Below, in pieces: positions 44,353 to 53,749 of a stretch of DNA of 64,000 nt; positions within the stretch are counted from its first letter, which is position 1; each line of letters starts with the position of its first letter. This DNA is from ZC4RG42 sp036676355. Lineage in GTDB: Bacteria; Pseudomonadota; Gammaproteobacteria; Burkholderiales; SG8-39. The stretch lies in contig JAKFDA010000055.1 in the NCBI GenBank assembly GCA_036676355.1, positions 24,529 to 88,528 of the forward strand, in the 5' to 3' direction. The position numbers were made by a program, and so were the translations under genes. The notes under the pieces were generated by a model. It was given only the letters and a program-made list of their open reading frames with translations, was not told where the DNA came from and did not search any database.

Positions 44353-45528
44353 ATGTCCGATCCGGCCGTGCCACTCACTGAAACGTCCGCACTCACCGGG
44401 CGCTCCCTGCGTTTCAATCGCATGGAGTGGGCGGGTTCGCTGGGCGATCTCGGCACGCTCATTCCATTTCTCATCGCCTACACCGTCGTCGCCAAAGTGC
44501 CGGCGTTTGGCATTCTGCTTTCCTTCGGTGTCGCGCTGATCGCATGCGGGCTGTACTACCGCACGCCGTTTCCGGTGCAACCGATGAAAGCGACGGGCGC
44601 CGTCATGGCGACGCAGGCGAGCGAACTGATGCTGACTGCGCAGACGGTGTACTGCGCGTCGATGCTGACGGGCGTGGTGTGGCTGCTGCTTGCCGCGACC
44701 GGGTTGGCGAAACGCATCGCCGCCCTGGTCAGCCGGCCGGTTGTGCTCGGCATCGTTCTCGGGCTGGGCATCGGTTTCATGCTCGAGGGTGTGCGCATGA
44801 TTGCCGAGGGCTGGATCATCGGCGTGATCGCGCTGTTCGGCGCCTTGTTGCTGCTCGACAATCGTCATGTGCCGGCAATGTTTCTCGTGCTGCTGTTTGG
44901 CGTTGTAATCGCGCTGTTTCAGAATCCCGCGCTGTTGGAGGAATTGCGCGCGATGCGCCCTGGGTTCGCCTGGCCCGAGTGGTCGCTCGGCGACGCGACG
45001 TGGCGGGACTGGTCGGCGGGCCTTGTGTTTCTCGTGCTGCCGCAGCTTCCGTTGACTTTAGGGAACGCCGTCATCGCCATCACCGAGGAGAACAATCGGC
45101 TGTTCCCGGATCGGCAAGTAACCGAGCAACGCGTCTCGGCATCGACCGGGATCATGAATATGTTCAGCGGAATGTTCGGCGGTGTGCCCATGTGTCATGG
45201 CGCCGGCGGCATGGCGGGGCACGTGCGTTTCGGCGCGCGGACGGGTGGGGCGCCGGTTATCTTCGGCGCGGTGCTGCTCGTGCTCGCGCTGTTCTTCAGC
45301 GGCTCGATCGACGTGTTGCTGCGGCTCTTTCCGGTGCCGGTGCTGGGCGCGATCCTATTCCTCACCGGCGCCCAGCTTGCCCTCGGCTCCTGCGACTTCA
45401 GTCGCGACAAGGGCGAACGCTTCGTCACGCTCACCACGACAGCGATCGCCATCTGGAACGTCGGGATCGCCTTCGTATTCGGGCTGATTGCCTACCATCT
45501 GGTCAAGCGCGCCTGGATCAGGCTCTGA
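44353..45528 (+). CDS. MOT1-like molybdate/sulfate transporter
   Basis: 391-aa membrane protein with about ten helices. The two MOT1 signature segments are visible: EWAGSLGDLGTLIPFLIAY in the first helix region and GGVPMCHGAGGMAGHVRFGARTGG in the second half; FPVQPMKATGAVM is also conserved. Plant and algal MOT1 proteins take up molybdate with high affinity; bacterial members are annotated as sulfate or molybdate transporters. Its place beside tupBCA and the molybdopterin genes favours molybdate. It begins 190 bp after tupA. Confidence 0.85.
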   Translation: MSDPAVPLTETSALTGRSLRFNRMEWAGSLGDLGTLIPFLIAYTVVAKVPAFGILLSFGVALIACGLYYRTPFPVQPMKATGAVMATQASELMLTAQTVYCASMLTGVVWLLLAATGLAKRIAALVSRPVVLGIVLGLGIGFMLEGVRMIAEGWIIGVIALFGALLLLDNRHVPAMFLVLLFGVVIALFQNPALLEELRAMRPGFAWPEWSLGDATWRDWSAGLVFLVLPQLPLTLGNAVIAITEENNRLFPDRQVTEQRVSASTGIMNMFSGMFGGVPMCHGAGGMAGHVRFGARTGGAPVIFGAVLLVLALFFSGSIDVLLRLFPVPVLGAILFLTGAQLALGSCDFSRDKGERFVTLTTTAIAIWNVGIAFVFGLIAYHLVKRAWIRL

Positions 45529-45555
45529 AAAAAATCCATAACCGCGCGAGCGGTT
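45528..45555 (-). terminator. Possible terminator for lrgAB
   Basis: Read on the minus strand, AACCGC-TCGC-GCGGTT (45540-45555) is followed after six bases by a run of seven T (A-run 45528-45534 on the plus strand). The stem is only 6 bp, so this is a weak call. Confidence 0.4.
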
Positions 45556-45569
45556 TCCCGCCGGCAAAT

Positions 45570-46262
45570 CTACAGCGGTAGAAATCGCAGCAGCCAGGGC
45601 ACCGCGAAGGCATAGAGCAGGCCGCTGACGATCATGCCGACCGTGGCGTAAGCGGCGGCGAGCGAACTGATTTCCAGCGCGCGGGCGATGCCGAAGGCGT
45701 GGCTGGTGATGCCGAGTACCAGTCCCACGTGGCGCGGATCGGTAATGCGCAATGCAGCGAGGATGTGCTCCGCCGTGAGGATGCCGACCACGCCGGTGAT
45801 GGACACGCCCAGCATGGCCAGATCGACGGACAGGGCATTCTGTTCGGCGATGGCGATGGCGATCGGATTGGTGACGGAGCGAAAACTGAACGCCGCCATG
45901 GTGGCGGCATCGATACCGAACGCATAGCACAGTGCAATCGTGCTGCCGGCGATGAATACCGCGGCCAGGGCCACGACCGCCAGTAGACGCCCGAACTCGC
46001 GGAGCACCAGTTTGATGTTGTCCACCAGTGGAACGGAAAAAGCGACCACGGCGACCATGAGCAGATCCAGCAGCAGCATGTTGTGCTCGAGGTATGCATC
46101 GGTCGCCGACTCGTCCAGCAGGGCGAGCACGAACGCCACCAGCAGGATCGCCAGCACGACCGGATGCATGTAGGGCTTGTTGCCCGTGTGGCGCTGGATC
46201 CACAGGCCGGCCAGATAGGCCAGCAGGCTGAGTCCCAATGCGGACAATGCGCCGCTCACCAT
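45570..46262 (-). CDS. LrgB family protein
   Basis: 230-aa membrane protein with about seven helices (ALGLSLLAYLAGLWI, HPVVLAILLVAFVLALL, AVVALAAVFIAGSTIALCYAFG...). The LrgB/YohK core FSFRSVTNPIAIAIAEQN...LGVSITGVVGI and GITSHAFGIARALE is clear. LrgA/LrgB pairs were first linked to murein hydrolase control; later work and the plant homologue PLGG1 point to transport of pyruvate, glycolate or glycerate. ATG 46262 lies one base after the lrgA stop, so the two genes form an operon. Confidence 0.9.
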   Translation of the reverse strand: MVSGALSALGLSLLAYLAGLWIQRHTGNKPYMHPVVLAILLVAFVLALLDESATDAYLEHNMLLLDLLMVAVVAFSVPLVDNIKLVLREFGRLLAVVALAAVFIAGSTIALCYAFGIDAATMAAFSFRSVTNPIAIAIAEQNALSVDLAMLGVSITGVVGILTAEHILAALRITDPRHVGLVLGITSHAFGIARALEISSLAAAYATVGMIVSGLLYAFAVPWLLRFLPL

Positions 46263-46263
46263 G

Positions 46264-46614
46264 CTAGTCCTTGCGCAGGCACAGTTTCGCCAGCAGGCCG
46301 GTCGCCGCCACACCAACGAGCGAGGCGATGCACAGCATCACGAGCGCGCGCCAGATTGTGGGCGATGAAAAATCGATACGCACCGCCATGCGCGCCAGCA
46401 CCGGCACGAGGAACAGCGGAACGAGACCGAGCAGGACCACGGCGCCGGGACGGATGCGTGTGCGCGCCGCGGGCAGGGCGAGCATGGCGACGGCGCAGAA
46501 CACCAGACCGACCACCGAGCCGGGAATGGACGATTGCAGGTGATTGACGAACTGCGTGCTGAAGACGTAGACGACGGTGAGCAGCAGCACACCGAGGAGC
46601 TGAGGAACGAACAT
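46264..46614 (-). CDS. CidA/LrgA family protein
   Basis: 116-aa protein with four helices. QFVNHLQSSIPGSVVGLVFCAVAML is the CidA/LrgA signature, followed by VVLLGLVPLFLVPVLARM. It is the partner of the LrgB protein downstream (1-bp gap). ATG 46614 opens the first helix. It diverges from the FAD/Fe-S dehydrogenase gene with about 170 bp between starts. Confidence 0.88.
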   Translation of the reverse strand: MFVPQLLGVLLLTVVYVFSTQFVNHLQSSIPGSVVGLVFCAVAMLALPAARTRIRPGAVVLLGLVPLFLVPVLARMAVRIDFSSPTIWRALVMLCIASLVGVAATGLLAKLCLRKD

Positions 46615-46785
46615 GCAATCGCCCTGGATGGGAACGGCGTCGATTTTATCCTGCCGGCATCGATCGCTGTTGCGCAGTTCGCCTGCGGCGCAATGCGATT
46701 GAAGCGCCGTGGCGAGCCGGCCGGCGCTTGGATTCCTCCGGCGCGCGAGCGAGGGGTAAGCTTGCATCCCCGGACGTGGAGTGTG

Positions 46786-49659
46786 GTGAACGATTTGATT
46801 GATCAGCAAGCGCTCGAAGCCCGCCTGCGCGCGGCCGTTGCCGGCGAAGTGCGCTTCGACGACGGCAGTCGCGCGCTCTACAGCGCCGACGCCTCCAACT
46901 ATCGCCAGATCCCCATTGGCGTGGTCATTCCGAAAACGGTCGATGACACCGTCAAGACGATGCGCATCTGTCACGCGGTCGGTGCGCCGATTCTGCCGCG
47001 CGGCGGCGGCACGTCGATGTGCGGCCAGTCGGTCAACGTCGCGGTCGTCGTCGATGCGTCGAAGTATCTCGATCGCGTGCTCGAAATCGATGCGGCCAAT
47101 AAGGTGGCGCGCGTCGAGCCCGGCGTCATCTGCGACGTGTTGCGCGATGCGGCCGAAGCGCACGGCCTGACCTTCGGCCCCGATCCCGGCACGCACAGCC
47201 GCTGCACCCTGGGCGGCATGATCGGCAACAACTCCTGCGGCCCGCATTCGGTCATGTCGGGCAAGACCGAAGAAAACATCGCAGCGCTCGAAGTGCTGAC
47301 CTACGACGGCGCGCGCTTCTGGGTCGGGCCGACGTCGCCGGATGAATTGCAGCAGATCATTCGCGCCGGCGGTCGGCGCGGCGGAATCTACGCGCGCCTC
47401 AAGACATTGATCGACGAATACGGCGACGACATCCGCGCGCGCTTTCCGAACATTCGCCGCCGCGTGTCCGGCTACAACCTGCAGCAGTTGCTGCCCGAAA
47501 ACGGTTTCAACGTGGCGCGCGCACTGGTGGGCTCGGAGGGCACCTGCGCCATGGTGCTGCAGGCGAAGACGCTGCTGGTGCACAGCCCGGCCGCGCGCGT
47601 GATTCTGGTGCTCGGATTCGAGGACATCTATCGCGCCGGCGACGCCGTGCCGCAACTGCTCGCATTCAAACCCATTGCGATGGAAGGGCTGGACGAACGC
47701 ATCGTCGGCGGTTTGCGCAAGCGTGGATTGAAGCTCGACGACATTGCGCTTTTGCCCGCAGGCGGGGCATGGCTGATGGTGGAATTCGGCGCAGATACGC
47801 ATGCCGAGGCCGTCGATGTCGCGCGTCGTGTCATGCAGTCGCTGCAAGGCGCGGCGATGCCCGCCAGCATGCGCCTGCTGGAGGACCGCGCGATGCAGTC
47901 GCGTGTGTGGTCGATTCGTGAATTGGGTGCCTCCGCCACTGCCATGGGGGACGACCCGGGCGAGCCCGATCCCGTGGTGGGGTGGGAGGACGCGGCGGTC
48001 GATCCGCATCGGCTCGGCGATTATCTGCGCGAGTTCCAGCAACTCATCGACCGTTACGGCTACAAGACCTCGCTTTACGGCCACTTCGGCGACGGCTGCA
48101 TCCACGCCCGCATCACCTTCAAGCTGCGTACCGAAGAAGGTCTGCGGCAATGGCGCAACTTTCTGACCGAGGGCGCGAAACTGGTCGTGAAGTACGGCGG
48201 CTCGATCAACGGCGAGCACGGCGACGGCAAGGCGAAGTCGGAGTTTCTGCCCATCATGTACGGCGAACGCGTGATGCAGGCGTTGCGCGAATTCAAGGCG
48301 ATCTGGGATCCGGACAACAGGATGAACCCGCGCAACATCGTCGAGCCGTATCGGGTCGACGAGAATCTGCGCATGGGACCGGACTACCGGCCGACGCATC
48401 CGGCCACACACTTTGCCTTTGCCGATCGACGCGGCGATTTCACGCGCGCCGTCGAACACTGCATCGGCATGGCCAAGTGCCGCGCCAAGGATGCGGGCAC
48501 GATGTGTCCGAGCTTTCAGGCGACCGGCGAGGAGAAGCATTCCACGCGCGGACGTTCGCGCATGCTGTTCGAAATGTTGCGCGGCGACCTCATTACAGAC
48601 GGCTGGCGCAGCGAAGCGGTGAAGGATTCGCTTTCGCTCTGTCTGTCATGCAAGGGCTGCAAGAGCGAGTGCCCGACGCACGTCGACATGGCGACGTACA
48701 AGGCCGAATTTCTATCGCATTACTATGAAGGCCGACGCCGGCCGCGTCAGGCGTGGAGCATGGGCATGATCGGCCGCTGGGCGCCGGTCGCGGGCGCCAT
48801 GCCGAAGCTGGTCAATTTCTTCACCCAGACGCCGGGGCTTTCGACCATCGCGAAAAAAATTGCCGGTATCGCGCCGCAGCGACGCATCACGCCATTTGCC
48901 AACCGGTCGTTCCGTTCGATTCACGCAGCGCGCAAACACGATGCGGTCGGCGAGAAGGTGCTGTTGTGGATCGACACCTTCAGCGATCACTTTCAACCCG
49001 AGGTGGCCGTCGCGGCCGTGGACGTGTTGGAACACGCCGGCTTCGACGTGCGGATCCCGACCGTCAGGCTGTGCTGCGGCCGACCGCTGTACGACTTCGG
49101 CATGCTCGATCAGGCGAAAGCGGCGCTGCGTAAAATTCTTCACGCACTGCGCAATGAAATCGAGGCAGGCGTGCCGATCATCGGCCTGGAACCAGCCTGT
49201 CTCACCGTGTTTCGCGACGAGTTGATCAATCTGTTTCCGGACGACCCCGCCGCACGCAAGCTGTCGCAGCAGAGCTTCATGCTCGCCGAATTTCTGCATG
49301 CGCGCGGATACCAGCCGCGGCGTCTGACCGACACCAGAGCATTGCTGCACGGTCACTGTCATCAGAAAGCCGTGCTCGGCATGGATGCCGAAATGGCGCT
49401 GTTGCAAAAGATGGGTATCGAATGCCAAGTACTCGATGCCGGTTGCTGCGGCATGGCCGGCTCGTTCGGTTTCGATGCGGACAAGTACGCTGTTTCGATG
49501 GCCATCGGGGAGCGCGTGTTGTTGCCTGCCGCGCGAGCCGCGGCAACGGAAACGTTGATAGTCACCAACGGCTACAGCTGTCGCGAGCAGATCGCGCAGG
49601 GCGCTCATCGCAAGGCGCTGCACATTGCGCAAGTGCTGCAGCGCGCAATCGGCGCTTGA
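46786..49659 (+). CDS. FAD-binding and 4Fe-4S oxidoreductase, YdiJ-like 2-hydroxyacid dehydrogenase
   Basis: 957-aa fusion of a GlcD/D-lactate dehydrogenase type FAD domain and a GlcF-type Fe-S domain. FAD part: [49 protein letters not shown] and [18 protein letters not shown]. Fe-S part: [12 protein letters not shown] and CCG-type motifs ([33 protein letters not shown]). E. coli YdiJ, of similar size, is reported to oxidise D-2-hydroxyglutarate. Substrate here is unproven. The start is one of two adjacent GTGs (46783/46786) after GGAG. Divergent lrgAB could move its substrate or product. Confidence 0.88.
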   Translation: MNDLIDQQALEARLRAAVAGEVRFDDGSRALYSADASNYRQIPIGVVIPKTVDDTVKTMRICHAVGAPILPRGGGTSMCGQSVNVAVVVDASKYLDRVLEIDAANKVARVEPGVICDVLRDAAEAHGLTFGPDPGTHSRCTLGGMIGNNSCGPHSVMSGKTEENIAALEVLTYDGARFWVGPTSPDELQQIIRAGGRRGGIYARLKTLIDEYGDDIRARFPNIRRRVSGYNLQQLLPENGFNVARALVGSEGTCAMVLQAKTLLVHSPAARVILVLGFEDIYRAGDAVPQLLAFKPIAMEGLDERIVGGLRKRGLKLDDIALLPAGGAWLMVEFGADTHAEAVDVARRVMQSLQGAAMPASMRLLEDRAMQSRVWSIRELGASATAMGDDPGEPDPVVGWEDAAVDPHRLGDYLREFQQLIDRYGYKTSLYGHFGDGCIHARITFKLRTEEGLRQWRNFLTEGAKLVVKYGGSINGEHGDGKAKSEFLPIMYGERVMQALREFKAIWDPDNRMNPRNIVEPYRVDENLRMGPDYRPTHPATHFAFADRRGDFTRAVEHCIGMAKCRAKDAGTMCPSFQATGEEKHSTRGRSRMLFEMLRGDLITDGWRSEAVKDSLSLCLSCKGCKSECPTHVDMATYKAEFLSHYYEGRRRPRQAWSMGMIGRWAPVAGAMPKLVNFFTQTPGLSTIAKKIAGIAPQRRITPFANRSFRSIHAARKHDAVGEKVLLWIDTFSDHFQPEVAVAAVDVLEHAGFDVRIPTVRLCCGRPLYDFGMLDQAKAALRKILHALRNEIEAGVPIIGLEPACLTVFRDELINLFPDDPAARKLSQQSFMLAEFLHARGYQPRRLTDTRALLHGHCHQKAVLGMDAEMALLQKMGIECQVLDAGCCGMAGSFGFDADKYAVSMAIGERVLLPAARAAATETLIVTNGYSCREQIAQGAHRKALHIAQVLQRAIGA

Positions 49660-49730
49660 GCGATCTGGCTCCGATCGGCGTAGGCTTGCCGGCGACGCCG
49701 TTGGGGCCGGGCGCGTTTCCCGACCTTAGG

Positions 49731-49763
49731 GGCACTGCGAAATCAAGCGATTTCGGCAGTGCC
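49731..49763. repeat. Long hairpin after the FAD/Fe-S dehydrogenase gene
   Basis: GGCACTGCGAAATC, loop AAGC, GATTTCGGCAGTGCC: a 14-bp stem with one bulged G. No T-run follows on either strand, so it is not a standard terminator. It lies midway in the 170-bp gap before the first UPF0149 gene. Confidence 0.7.
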
Positions 49764-49829
49764 GCAGCAAAAACACTGTGCAAAACTCGCGCATTGCCAC
49801 AAGCACTTATACGGGTAGGAGCCGCTGCG

Positions 49830-50549
49830 ATGCAGCCTTCGGATCACACACCGATTTCCAAGGAAGAACTGCAGGAACTGACGCGCCTGCTGGCGGCGTT
49901 GCCGTCGGAGCAGGCAATGAGCCTCGCCACGCTGGATGGTTTTTTCGCCGCGCTGATTGCGGGGCCGGCGCTGGTATTGCCGAGCGAGTATCTGCCGATC
50001 GTATGCGGCGTGAGCGACGAAGAAGGCCTCGTTGAACTGGGCGAATACGAGCAGGCACAGACCTTGATCCACCTGCTGACGCGACTGTGGAACACCATTG
50101 CCGATGCGCTTAAAGCCGGGCTGCATGAGAACAAGGTCTATCTGGCGAACTTCGATGTGGACGAGCGCGGACGCGTGTTGGGCAACGAATGGGCGAACGG
50201 CTTCCTGCGCGGATTGCGCCTGCGCAGCGAGAACTGGTCGGTGCTGCTGAACGATCCGCGCGATGTGCATCTGATGGTGCCGATTTTCACGCTGGCGCAT
50301 GAGCACAGTCCGGCGGCGGAATTGCGCTCGGGATTGATTACGGATGAGGAGCGCACCAAGCTGATTCGACAGGCGACGGCTTATCTCACGCTGATCTATC
50401 GCTACTTCGCGCCGTATCGTGCGCAAGGCGATGCGCCGCGCGAGCCGGTACAACACGCCGCGGGCAAAGTCGGGCGCAATGATCCGTGCCCGTGCGGCAG
50501 CGGCAAGAAGTACAAGCTGTGCTGCGGTAGTCCGGAGCGGTTGCATTAA
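49830..50549 (+). CDS. UPF0149 family protein with C-terminal SEC-C motif, copy 1
   Basis: 239-aa soluble protein. The UPF0149/YgfB-YecA domain spans most of it ([43 protein letters not shown]). The C-terminus is a zinc-binding SEC-C motif, [20 protein letters not shown], as in SecA and YecA. AGGAG at 49817-49821, 8 nt upstream, supports ATG 49830. Role unknown; YecA of E. coli binds metal and has been linked to SecA and ribosomes. A paralogue follows 230 bp downstream. Confidence 0.88.
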   Translation: MQPSDHTPISKEELQELTRLLAALPSEQAMSLATLDGFFAALIAGPALVLPSEYLPIVCGVSDEEGLVELGEYEQAQTLIHLLTRLWNTIADALKAGLHENKVYLANFDVDERGRVLGNEWANGFLRGLRLRSENWSVLLNDPRDVHLMVPIFTLAHEHSPAAELRSGLITDEERTKLIRQATAYLTLIYRYFAPYRAQGDAPREPVQHAAGKVGRNDPCPCGSGKKYKLCCGSPERLH

Positions 50550-50562
50550 AACGGCGGAGAGG

Positions 50563-50722
50563 TCTGAAACCCTGGATGCCGGATCAAGTCCGGCATGACG
50601 ATGGATAGCCCGTCATTCCGGCCAAGCCACAGCGTGGTGCGAGCTGAAACTTTGGATGCCGGATCAAGCCCGGGGTGACGATGGATAGGTCGTCATTCCG
50701 GTCAAGCCGCAACGCGGCGCGA
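50563..50722. repeat. Two tandem copies of an ~80-bp intergenic repeat
   Basis: Unit 1 (about 50563-50642) and unit 2 (about 50643-50722) share CTGGATGCCGGATCAAG, then TGACGATGGATAG, CGTCATTCCGG and a GC-rich end; the period is 80 bp by the position of GGATGCC (50574 and 50654). Related fragments occur near 7398-7430 and 22288-22340. Confidence 0.8.
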
Positions 50723-50778
50723 GCCGGAGTCCAGAGATGTTCTGCTCTGTTACAGGTTCAATGGAAAGGAGTTGCTGC

Positions 50779-51501
50779 ATGCAGCCTTTTGAAAATCACA
50801 CACCCATCACCGAAGATGAACTCGATGAACTGAGCGATCTGCTCGACAGCCTGCCTTCGAAAGAGGCGATGAGCCTGGAAATGGTCGACGGCTTTTTCGC
50901 CGCGCTGATTGCCGGACCCGAAACGGTGACGCGGGAGGAATACCTGCCGTTGGTGCTGGGCAACGAGCCCGACGATGAAACCCCCGCTTTCCCCGATGCC
51001 GCGCAAACAGAGCGTTTGCTGGTTTTGCTGCAAAGCCACTGGAACACGCTGGCTGCCGAGCTGTTCAAGACGCTGGAGAAGGACGACGTGTACGTGCCTG
51101 TCATGGCTGTCTATGAAGACGATCAGGTGCGCGGCAATGAATGGGCCATCGGCTTCATGATGGGCACGCAGATGCGTGGCGAAAGCTGGCTGGGCTTGCT
51201 GGAAGACGAGGACGCGGAAGATCTGATGACGCCGATGTTCATGCTCGCGCATGAGGATCATCCCGACGCCGAATTGCGCTCGCCGCCGTTATCCGACAAG
51301 AAGCGCGAAGAGCTGATTCAGGACATGGCGTGGAATTTGACCATCATCAACCGCTATTTCGCCGACGATCGTCTGACCGGCGGGGTGCCGCGCGAACCGG
51401 TGCGGCGCGAAGCGCCCAAGGTGGGGCGCAACGATCCGTGCCCATGCGGCAGCGGGAAGAAATACAAGCAATGCTGCGGGAGTGCGGAACGCTTGCACTA
51501 A
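50779..51501 (+). CDS. UPF0149 family protein with C-terminal SEC-C motif, copy 2
   Basis: 240 aa, the same layout as the protein at 49830: MQP start, [36 protein letters not shown] and a C-terminal [20 protein letters not shown] followed by SAERLH (SPERLH in copy 1). AAAGGAG at 50765-50771, 7 nt ahead, fixes ATG 50779; an in-frame ATG at 50737 is rejected. The central region is more acidic than in copy 1. The two are clear tandem duplicates that have diverged. Confidence 0.88.
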   Translation: MQPFENHTPITEDELDELSDLLDSLPSKEAMSLEMVDGFFAALIAGPETVTREEYLPLVLGNEPDDETPAFPDAAQTERLLVLLQSHWNTLAAELFKTLEKDDVYVPVMAVYEDDQVRGNEWAIGFMMGTQMRGESWLGLLEDEDAEDLMTPMFMLAHEDHPDAELRSPPLSDKKREELIQDMAWNLTIINRYFADDRLTGGVPREPVRREAPKVGRNDPCPCGSGKKYKQCCGSAERLH

Positions 51502-51587
51502 GAGGAAGCGCTGATCAAGTCCCCTCGACCTGCTTCTTCCGTTCGTCCTGAGGCAGGCGAAGGATGACGGAAGTGCCCCGCATGCGC

Positions 51588-51634
51588 CCGTTCATGGTTC
51601 GACTGCTTGCAGGCTCGCGCTCACCACGAACGGC
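51588..51634 (-). repeat. Dispersed 47-bp REP-like element, copy 2 (inverted)
   Basis: The reverse complement matches 9851-9897 at 46 of 47 positions by eye. A TTCGTCCTGAGGCAGGCGAAGGATGA stretch of the shorter palindrome family lies just upstream (51542-51567). Both are in the 184-bp gap between copy 2 of UPF0149 and the convergent regulator. Confidence 0.75.
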
Positions 51635-51685
51635 TGGTGAGAAATGATGTGAGCCTCGGCGTACTCATCCGTTCGCCCTAACGGT

Positions 51686-52831
51686 TTACTCGCGCCTGGC
51701 TTCGGCCGGGCGTTTCTTTTTCGGCGTGCTGCGACGTTCGATTTTCTCCACCGCGGCAAATTCCGTAAACGCTTCCTCGAGCGTCATCAAGTGACCGCAA
51801 TCCATGGCGTCATAGCCGGGAATCTGGTTCACGTGCGCGCGGAATTCGGGACTGCGCAAAATGCCGAGCAACTCCTTCACGGCGGGGAGTTCGAGCGATT
51901 CGGTGCTGCAGATCAGGAAGTAGCGCTCGTTGACGATCGGCACGAAACCGAGATTGAACTTGCGCGCCGCGGTTTCCACACCGAAGCCGGCATTCGCCAT
52001 GCCGCTGGCGATGAAGGCGGCGATCGCCGCATGGGTGTATTCGCTGGCGTCGTAGCCTTCGATCTTGCCGCCGTCGAGTTGCTCGCGTTCGAGCAGCAGA
52101 TCGAGCAGCACGCGCGTGCCGGAACCCGCTTGACGGTTGACGAAGCGCACGTCCGGCTTGAAAAGATCGGACACGGAAATGATGTCGAGCGGATTGCCAT
52201 GTTGGACGATGATGCCCTGGCGTCGTGTCGCCAGATGAATGAGCCGCTGGCTGTGGGGCTTCAGCCATGGCATGAATTGTCCGAGCGCTTTCTCCTGCAG
52301 ATCGCCGATCGGCACATGGAACGCCGCGATGTCGCAGGTGCCGCGACAGAGCGAGGCGAGCGCTTCGCCGCTGCCGCGATATTTCAGTTCGACCGGAATG
52401 CGTCGGTGCGAAAGAAATTCGCGTAGCGACTGCACGGCGAAGCCGTGGCTGGCGTGAATGCGCAACGCCGTTTCGTTTTTCGACAGCGCCTGCTGGATTT
52501 CCACCTCGAGTTCGGTGGCAAGGCTATCGAGCACGGGTGCGAGTCGCGCGGTGATGCGCTTGTCCGCCCACAGCAACCGCTGACCTAATAGCGTGAGTTT
52601 GGTGCCCTGTCCCTTTGCCGTCTCGACGAGCGGGGCGCCGAACAGTTCGCCGCCATCGCGAATCATTCCCCACGCATAGCGATAGGACATATCGAGCGCG
52701 CGACAGGCGTGTGCGAGGTTGCCGTCCTCATGCAGCAGAGACAGCAATTCGAGCAGGCGTGGGAGCGCCTGCCGCATTTCGGATTGCTCGCCCTGGATCT
52801 GCCATTGCGGTTTTACGACGATCTTGAACAT
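51686..52831 (-). CDS. ModE-like winged-helix regulator with periplasmic-binding-protein-like sensor domain
   Basis: 381 aa. The N-terminal ~110 residues are a ModE/LysR-type winged helix (LLSLLHEDGNLAHACRALDMSYRYAWGMIRDGGELFGAPLV). The rest (~125-350) is a type-2 binding-protein-like domain (LRIHASHGFAVQSLREFL; RGTCDIAAFHVPIG; VRFVNRQAGSGTRVLLDLLL; YTHAAIAAFIASGMANAGFG), related to molybdate/tungstate-binding proteins (PBP_like, PF12727). No TOBE domain is seen. It plausibly senses molybdate or tungstate and controls tup, mod or fdh genes; this is inference. The basic tail ends TPKKKRPAEARRE. ATG 52831 starts the conserved part. Confidence 0.82.
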   Translation of the reverse strand: MFKIVVKPQWQIQGEQSEMRQALPRLLELLSLLHEDGNLAHACRALDMSYRYAWGMIRDGGELFGAPLVETAKGQGTKLTLLGQRLLWADKRITARLAPVLDSLATELEVEIQQALSKNETALRIHASHGFAVQSLREFLSHRRIPVELKYRGSGEALASLCRGTCDIAAFHVPIGDLQEKALGQFMPWLKPHSQRLIHLATRRQGIIVQHGNPLDIISVSDLFKPDVRFVNRQAGSGTRVLLDLLLEREQLDGGKIEGYDASEYTHAAIAAFIASGMANAGFGVETAARKFNLGFVPIVNERYFLICSTESLELPAVKELLGILRSPEFRAHVNQIPGYDAMDCGHLMTLEEAFTEFAAVEKIERRSTPKKKRPAEARRE

Positions 52832-53041
52832 ATGCTTTCGATGGCTTATCAAGGACCGTAATCAAAGCCCGCTATCCGAATAACACACTTACTTGAATAG
52901 GTTATAGCGGAAAAAACGGTTCGGCACGCGGCACCAGCGATATGCTGAACGGTAGCATACAAGGCGGGTGAGCGAAATCCATGAAGGACGGGAAAGGCGG
53001 TCAAGCCTTTCCGGTAGCGCATCGGGCGAGACGACGCGCGC

Positions 53042-53617
53042 TCAATCCTGCTGGATGCGTTTGAGCAGTCGTTTGCCGGCGCTTGCGACGCGCGCATCGG
53101 CAGTCATCTGGAAACGCACGATCATGCCTTCGATGACGACCATTGCTTCGCCGGCGACATCCTTGGGGCGTGGCAACGCAAGCCGTCGCGCCAATTGCTC
53201 GATGTAAGCGCGCAACTCTTCCTTGTGCGAAAGCGCCAGCGCCCAGGCTTCACCGTCCTTTTCCGCGCCGCTTTCGACGACCGTGTTGATGAAGGTGCAG
53301 CCTCGAAAATCGGGTTGCATGAACCAGCTTTCGAGCACATCGGCGATCACTTCGATACCGGCGCTTTGTCGCGCGAGTTTCGCCTCCGCCGCGGCGACGA
53401 ACCACTCCATCCAGGACTCGTGGCGCTTGTTCAGGAACGCGGCGATCAAGTCCGCCTTGGACGGGAAGTTGCGATAGAAGGACATTTTCGCGACACCCGA
53501 CTCGGCAATGATCCGATCGATGCCGGTTGCGCGCAGGCCATCCCGATAGAACAGGCGATAGGCCGTATCGAATATACGGTCGCGGGCGGATGGGAGAGAG
53601 GCGTCGGCGTTAGGCAT
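53042..53617 (-). CDS. TetR/AcrR family transcriptional regulator
   Basis: 191 aa. The N-terminal helix-turn-helix reads RIFDTAYRLFYRDGLRATGIDRIIAESGVAKMSFYRNFPSKADLIAAFL, a standard TetR DNA-binding domain. The C-terminal ligand domain (WFMQPDFRGCTFINTVVE) belongs to the group with a buried Cys. It diverges from the DJ-1-like gene at 53750, and two near-identical palindromes lie between the starts, so it probably represses both genes. ATG 53617 (MPNADAS) is preferred over the GTG/ATG-like codons upstream. Confidence 0.92.
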   Translation of the reverse strand: MPNADASLPSARDRIFDTAYRLFYRDGLRATGIDRIIAESGVAKMSFYRNFPSKADLIAAFLNKRHESWMEWFVAAAEAKLARQSAGIEVIADVLESWFMQPDFRGCTFINTVVESGAEKDGEAWALALSHKEELRAYIEQLARRLALPRPKDVAGEAMVVIEGMIVRFQMTADARVASAGKRLLKRIQQD

Positions 53618-53656
53618 GGGGCAGCACACGGTTTGAGTTTAAGTACACATATTGAC

Positions 53657-53695
53657 AGACAGATCTGTCTCACGGAAGATGAGACAGATCTGTAT
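53657..53695. promoter_or_regulatory. Twin TetR-type operators
   Basis: A perfect 14-bp palindrome AGACAGATCTGTCT (53657-53670) and a second AGACAGATCTGTAT (53682-53695), centre to centre 25 bp. A TTGACA -35-like hexamer (53653-53658) overlaps the first. They lie between the tetR start (53617) and the DJ-1 start (53750). Confidence 0.8.
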
Positions 53696-53749
53696 CGCTC
53701 TAAATCCGCCGCGATCGGATCAATTCGACCACTCACCAAGGAGACATAC

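Noticed and set aside
46264..48540. A 758-codon minus-strand frame running from lrgA through the FAD/Fe-S gene
   Set aside because: Only its last 116 codons (the LrgA protein) are real; the rest is antisense to the dehydrogenase.
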